Positions 5,361 through 7,762 of a stretch of 7,762 nt of DNA are shown one piece after another. The DNA comes from Nitrososphaeria archaeon (GTDB lineage: Archaea > Thermoproteota > Nitrososphaeria > Nitrososphaerales > Nitrososphaeraceae). Numbering within the stretch: the first letter of the stretch is position 1; every line of letters starts with the position of its first letter. The stretch lies in assembly GCA_021324715.1 (NCBI GenBank), contig JAJPIN010000047.1, positions 1 through 7,762 on the forward strand. Direction: 5' to 3'. A model generated the notes under the pieces. The model searched no databases and had not been told where the DNA came from. It saw only the letters and a program-made list of their open reading frames with translations. The position numbers and the translations under genes are program-made.

Positions 5361-6662
5361 CTATGATGCTGGACTGATTTGAAAGATGCTGCCTAGACCG
5401 ATTGATACTACATACAAGTTACCATCAGGACCTACTTCTAAATCAGTAACGCCCCCAAATCCATCGCCAAATACAATATTGCTCACCCCAGGCGAGGATG
5501 GTTTTTCTATTACCCTTGACGAAAGCTCTTGGGGAAGAACTAGATCTTTCCTATCTGCTGTTAGATCAAAATGATATATCCTTCCATTATGTACATCTCC
5601 TACAAACATATCGTTTTCGTATGTGGTACCAAGTTGAGCTGAATTTAAGAATTTTACAGCCGTTGGTCCGGCCGTGTTTACCCAAACTAGCTTTGGATCA
5701 GCATAGTGTCCCTTCCCGTTAAAGTCTTCCAAATCAGATTCAGAAAAGGAAGTCTCCTGTGAAGCCAAACCTTGTACCTGTTGCCATCCACTATTGAATC
5801 CAGGTAAGACCAAATTTATTTCATCACCATTGCCAGGTCCATTTTCAGAATCCCATAAATTACCTGTTACAGGATCAAAGTCCATTCCGAAACTATTTCG
5901 AATCCCATACGCATAGTATAAACGCAATGGAATAGTATCTCCAAGAATTCCATCAGTTGGTTGACCGTCTTGTGTTATCCTCAAAATCCCTCCTCTGCCA
6001 TCTGGATCGACACCATTCTTGTAATTTTGAGTCTTGGTCTCAGTTTCTGATGTTTTAAATGAACCATCTACATCACCAATTTCTACATAGAGGTTTTTGT
6101 CGGGTCCAATCATTATGTTACCGCTATTATGCCGTGGTCCTGGATTCGCTGGTAGATCCATTATTAACAATGGATTAATCAGTGCATCACTTGATAAATC
6201 ATATCTGTATACTCTATTTCCGATAGGTTGTTTCCCAGCTTTATCCTCTCCATCCGTACCATCAATTTCGGTATAGTATAGAAATACATGAGTAGTAGAA
6301 CCATTTTTAGCTACCGCTATCCCGCAGAGGCATCTTTCTACAGAATTTGCCACATTAACATCCAGTACAGGCTTTGGAAGAACTTTGCCGTCTACTATCC
6401 TTTTGACCATACCGGTATCTTTCTCAAGTACCAAAATGTCATTTGGTCCAACAAAGGCCATAGTTGTAGGAGTACTTAGTCCCTCTGCGACTGTTGTTAT
6501 TTTTAGATGTGAATCAAACAATTTTGGTTTTCCTTCTTCTACAAACTCAGTTTGCGCAAATTTCTGTTGCGATTTAGCAAATTGATGAGGTATTATGGAT
6601 GTAAACATCAAAAATGAAACCAAGACAGCGATTATCAGGATATTAACCAAGTCTTGCAACAT
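5361..6662 (-). CDS. Secreted PQQ-dependent sugar dehydrogenase (glucose/sorbosone dehydrogenase family)
   Basis: A 433-residue six-bladed beta-propeller of the soluble PQQ glucose dehydrogenase (GSDH) family, which oxidises aldose sugars using pyrroloquinoline quinone and Ca2+. Residues 8-25 are a hydrophobic signal or anchor segment, so the enzyme works outside the membrane. Family marks are VAEGLSTPTTMAF (58-70), the catalytic histidine in GPRHNSGNIMIG (H178), YVEIGD (192-197), the PQQ-contacting Arg-Asn in YGIRNSFGMDFDP (R255, N256), the calcium motif ENGPGNGDEIN (273-283), and the closing DLEVGPDGNLYVV (407-419). Length is usual for the family. At 109-114 it reads ERCLCG, where relatives usually have a hydrophobic Glu-x-Gly-Leu-Leu-Gly type segment, so C111 and C113 are unusual. 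The substrate is not deducible; Pyrobaculum aldose dehydrogenase is a characterised archaeal relative. PQQ biosynthesis genes are not in the window. The start is ATG at 6662; an overlapping ATG at 6666 is out of frame. Confidence 0.92.
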   Translation of the reverse strand: MLQDLVNILIIAVLVSFLMFTSIIPHQFAKSQQKFAQTEFVEEGKPKLFDSHLKITTVAEGLSTPTTMAFVGPNDILVLEKDTGMVKRIVDGKVLPKPVLDVNVANSVERCLCGIAVAKNGSTTHVFLYYTEIDGTDGEDKAGKQPIGNRVYRYDLSSDALINPLLIMDLPANPGPRHNSGNIMIGPDKNLYVEIGDVDGSFKTSETETKTQNYKNGVDPDGRGGILRITQDGQPTDGILGDTIPLRLYYAYGIRNSFGMDFDPVTGNLWDSENGPGNGDEINLVLPGFNSGWQQVQGLASQETSFSESDLEDFNGKGHYADPKLVWVNTAGPTAVKFLNSAQLGTTYENDMFVGDVHNGRIYHFDLTADRKDLVLPQELSSRVIEKPSSPGVSNIVFGDGFGGVTDLEVGPDGNLYVVSIGLGSIFQISPAS

Positions 6663-6678
6663 TCATTCACACCGGATC

Positions 6679-6690
6679 TAATATACATAT
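6679..6690 (-). promoter_or_regulatory. Candidate TATA box for the sugar dehydrogenase gene
   Basis: The minus strand reads ATATGTATATTA, centred about 23 nt before the ATG at 6662. The position fits a near-leaderless transcript, although the box is spread out. Confidence 0.4.
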
Positions 6691-6755
6691 CGAAGTATTA
6701 CTTGTGAGATAATTATCAAAAATTCCTAGCTTTCGCCGTTATTATAGCATAAATG

Positions 6756-6769
6756 AAATGACGTCATTT
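6756..6769. promoter_or_regulatory. Perfect 14-nt palindrome, candidate regulator site
   Basis: AAATGACGTCATTT is a perfect palindrome with a GC-containing core (TGACGTCA), so it is less likely to arise by chance than the AT-only palindromes nearby. It is centred about 100 nt before the sugar dehydrogenase start and 283 nt before the phosphoribosyltransferase start. Flanking AAATGAA (6751-6757) and TTCATTT (6774-6780) form a second, offset inverted pair. The binding protein is unknown. Confidence 0.4.
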
Positions 6770-7006
6770 GAAGTTCATTTCCTTAATAACAAATAATGTT
6801 CATCTTTAAATTTTCTCTCAGCACGTGTAATAAACAAGGCTAAAATGTTATAATATTTATCGATCCATATCGAAGAAATCGTATTTGACAGATGGAAAAT
6901 AAGCAGATGTACATTACTCTCCAATTTGTTACTCTATTGAGGACTTTAATATAAAAAATACTGATAACTATTAACCTAATAAATCATGTAGTATATTATT
7001 GAAAAG

Positions 7007-7020
7007 ACTTATAGGAAAAA
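7007..7020 (+). promoter_or_regulatory. Possible TATA box for the phosphoribosyltransferase gene
   Basis: ACTTATAGGAAAAA is centred about 35 nt before the ATG at 7046, which would give a leader of roughly ten bases. An alternative at 6945-6958 would give a leader near 70 nt. Confidence 0.3.
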
Positions 7021-7045
7021 ACATGGTGTATATCACATATTTTAT

Positions 7046-7726
7046 ATGCCAAGTGATAATAACCCCCTTAGTAGATTTAAGGATAGAGAACACGCAGCAG
7101 ATCTTCTCACATCTAAACTCAAAAATGAACTCAAAAATGAGATTCCCAAAGAAATAACGGTTTTTGGAGTTCCGCGTGGCGGAGTAATACTAGCATATAC
7201 GATTTACCAGAATAAAGTTGCAAATTATTTTGACATTGTAATCCCTCGCAAATTGGGAGCTCCCAATAACAAAGAACTTGGCATTGGAGCAATAATGGAT
7301 AAGGACACAGTTTATCTTAATGAATATGTTGTAAAAGCTTTGAGAGTTCCAGAAGATTACATAGAGACAGAAAAAATAACCCAGGTGCGAGAGATAGACC
7401 GTAGAACACTACTTTATAGACCCAATCAGGAAGAGTATAATATTGAAAATAAAACAATTATTCTTGTTGATGATGGCGCAGCAACAGGGTCTACACTTGT
7501 AGTTTCTGCAAGATGGATAAGGAAGAAGAAACCTAAAAAGATAATCATAGCTGTACCAGTGGCCCCTAATGAGACTGTCGAACTTTTAAAAAATGAAGTC
7601 GATGAGGTGGTAACTATCCTGATACCACCAACCAGTAATTTTACTTCGGTAGCTCAATTCTATGATAATTTTGAGGAAATTAGCGACGAAAAAGTTGTAA
7701 AAATTATGAACACTGTGAATCAATAA
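7046..7726 (+). CDS. Type I phosphoribosyltransferase-domain protein
   Basis: A 226-residue protein with the phosphoribosyltransferase (PRTase) fold. The PRPP-binding signature IILVDDGAATGST is complete at 138-150, including the adjacent Asp pair. The N-terminus has the hood-like features of a predicted-PRTase subfamily common in bacteria and archaea: SRFKDREHAADLL (9-21), GVPRGGVILA (41-50), and IVIPRKLGAPNNKELGIGAI (64-83). The C-terminus, VAQFYDNFEEISDEKV (202-217), is also typical. These proteins are not assigned to a known base-salvage reaction; sequence alone does not show whether this one transfers ribose-phosphate, hydrolyses or acts as a regulator. It has no signal peptide and is probably cytoplasmic. 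The gene is followed by tandem TAA codons. It has no partner gene inside the window, although an operon partner downstream cannot be excluded. Confidence 0.9.
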   Translation: MPSDNNPLSRFKDREHAADLLTSKLKNELKNEIPKEITVFGVPRGGVILAYTIYQNKVANYFDIVIPRKLGAPNNKELGIGAIMDKDTVYLNEYVVKALRVPEDYIETEKITQVREIDRRTLLYRPNQEEYNIENKTIILVDDGAATGSTLVVSARWIRKKKPKKIIIAVPVAPNETVELLKNEVDEVVTILIPPTSNFTSVAQFYDNFEEISDEKVVKIMNTVNQ

Positions 7727-7762
7727 TAAGAACTTGACAAAGCCATCAAATTCAAAACTGAA

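Larger units (their letters stand above)
6663..7045. other. 383-nt divergent intergenic region without a gene
   Basis: This is the longest gene-free stretch, between the sugar dehydrogenase (-) and phosphoribosyltransferase (+) genes. I see no ORF worth calling, no tRNA and no stable GC-rich hairpin. It holds TATA-like sequences for both genes, another TATA-like run at 6945-6958 (TTTAATATAAAAAA), a 14-nt palindrome at 6756-6769, a small inverted repeat TCGAT-CCAT-ATCGA at 6860-6873, and a 10-nt direct repeat CATATCGAAG at 6686-6695 and 6866-6875. It may be a long regulatory region or hold an unrecognised small RNA. Confidence 0.6.

Overview
The window looks like chromosomal DNA of an AT-rich archaeon, most probably an ammonia-oxidising thaumarchaeon (Nitrososphaerales; Nitrosocosmicus-like is my best guess). 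This is an inference. The evidence is the low GC content, compact single-gene units, TATA-like boxes about 25 nt before start codons with almost no leader (archaeal leaderless transcription), a T-tract terminator, and the gene set: a Dps-like ferritin, an ABC1 kinase, a PQQ-type sugar dehydrogenase, an RTX-repeat exoprotein, a PPOX-family protein and a DR/AAD-type phosphoribosyltransferase. No rRNA, tRNA, CRISPR array, transposase or integrase was seen.

Layout: (1) 1-512, the 3' end of a gene for a surface protein with an Ig-like domain and a C-terminal membrane anchor. (2) 565-969 (-) and 1112-1663 (+), a divergent pair encoding a small N-terminally anchored protein with two cysteines and a secreted protein of 14 calcium-binding nonapeptides. 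(3) 1822-2295 (-), a flavin/F420 split-barrel protein, convergent with the RTX gene. (4) 2486-4114 (-), an ABC1/UbiB-family kinase with a C-terminal membrane hairpin. (5) 4218-4502 (-) and 4659-5249 (+), an unknown 94-residue protein divergent from a Dps-like ferritin, with a perfect 9+2+9 inverted repeat midway between their TATA boxes. (6) 5361-6662 (-), a secreted PQQ-dependent sugar dehydrogenase. (7) 6663-7045, a 383-nt gene-free stretch with a perfect 14-nt palindrome. (8) 7046-7726 (+), a phosphoribosyltransferase.

The genes mostly stand alone, and I see no operon. Three to four products act outside the membrane (Ig-like anchored protein, two-cysteine protein, RTX protein, sugar dehydrogenase). 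The intracellular set concerns oxidative or metal stress (Dps-like ferritin), lipid or quinone homeostasis (ABC1 kinase), flavin/F420 redox chemistry and nucleotide or phosphoryl metabolism. I found no multi-gene system that I can defend as new. The best leads are the symmetric palindrome in the ferritin divergent promoter, the archaeal RTX protein with a recent two-unit duplication, and the unknown protein paired with the ferritin.
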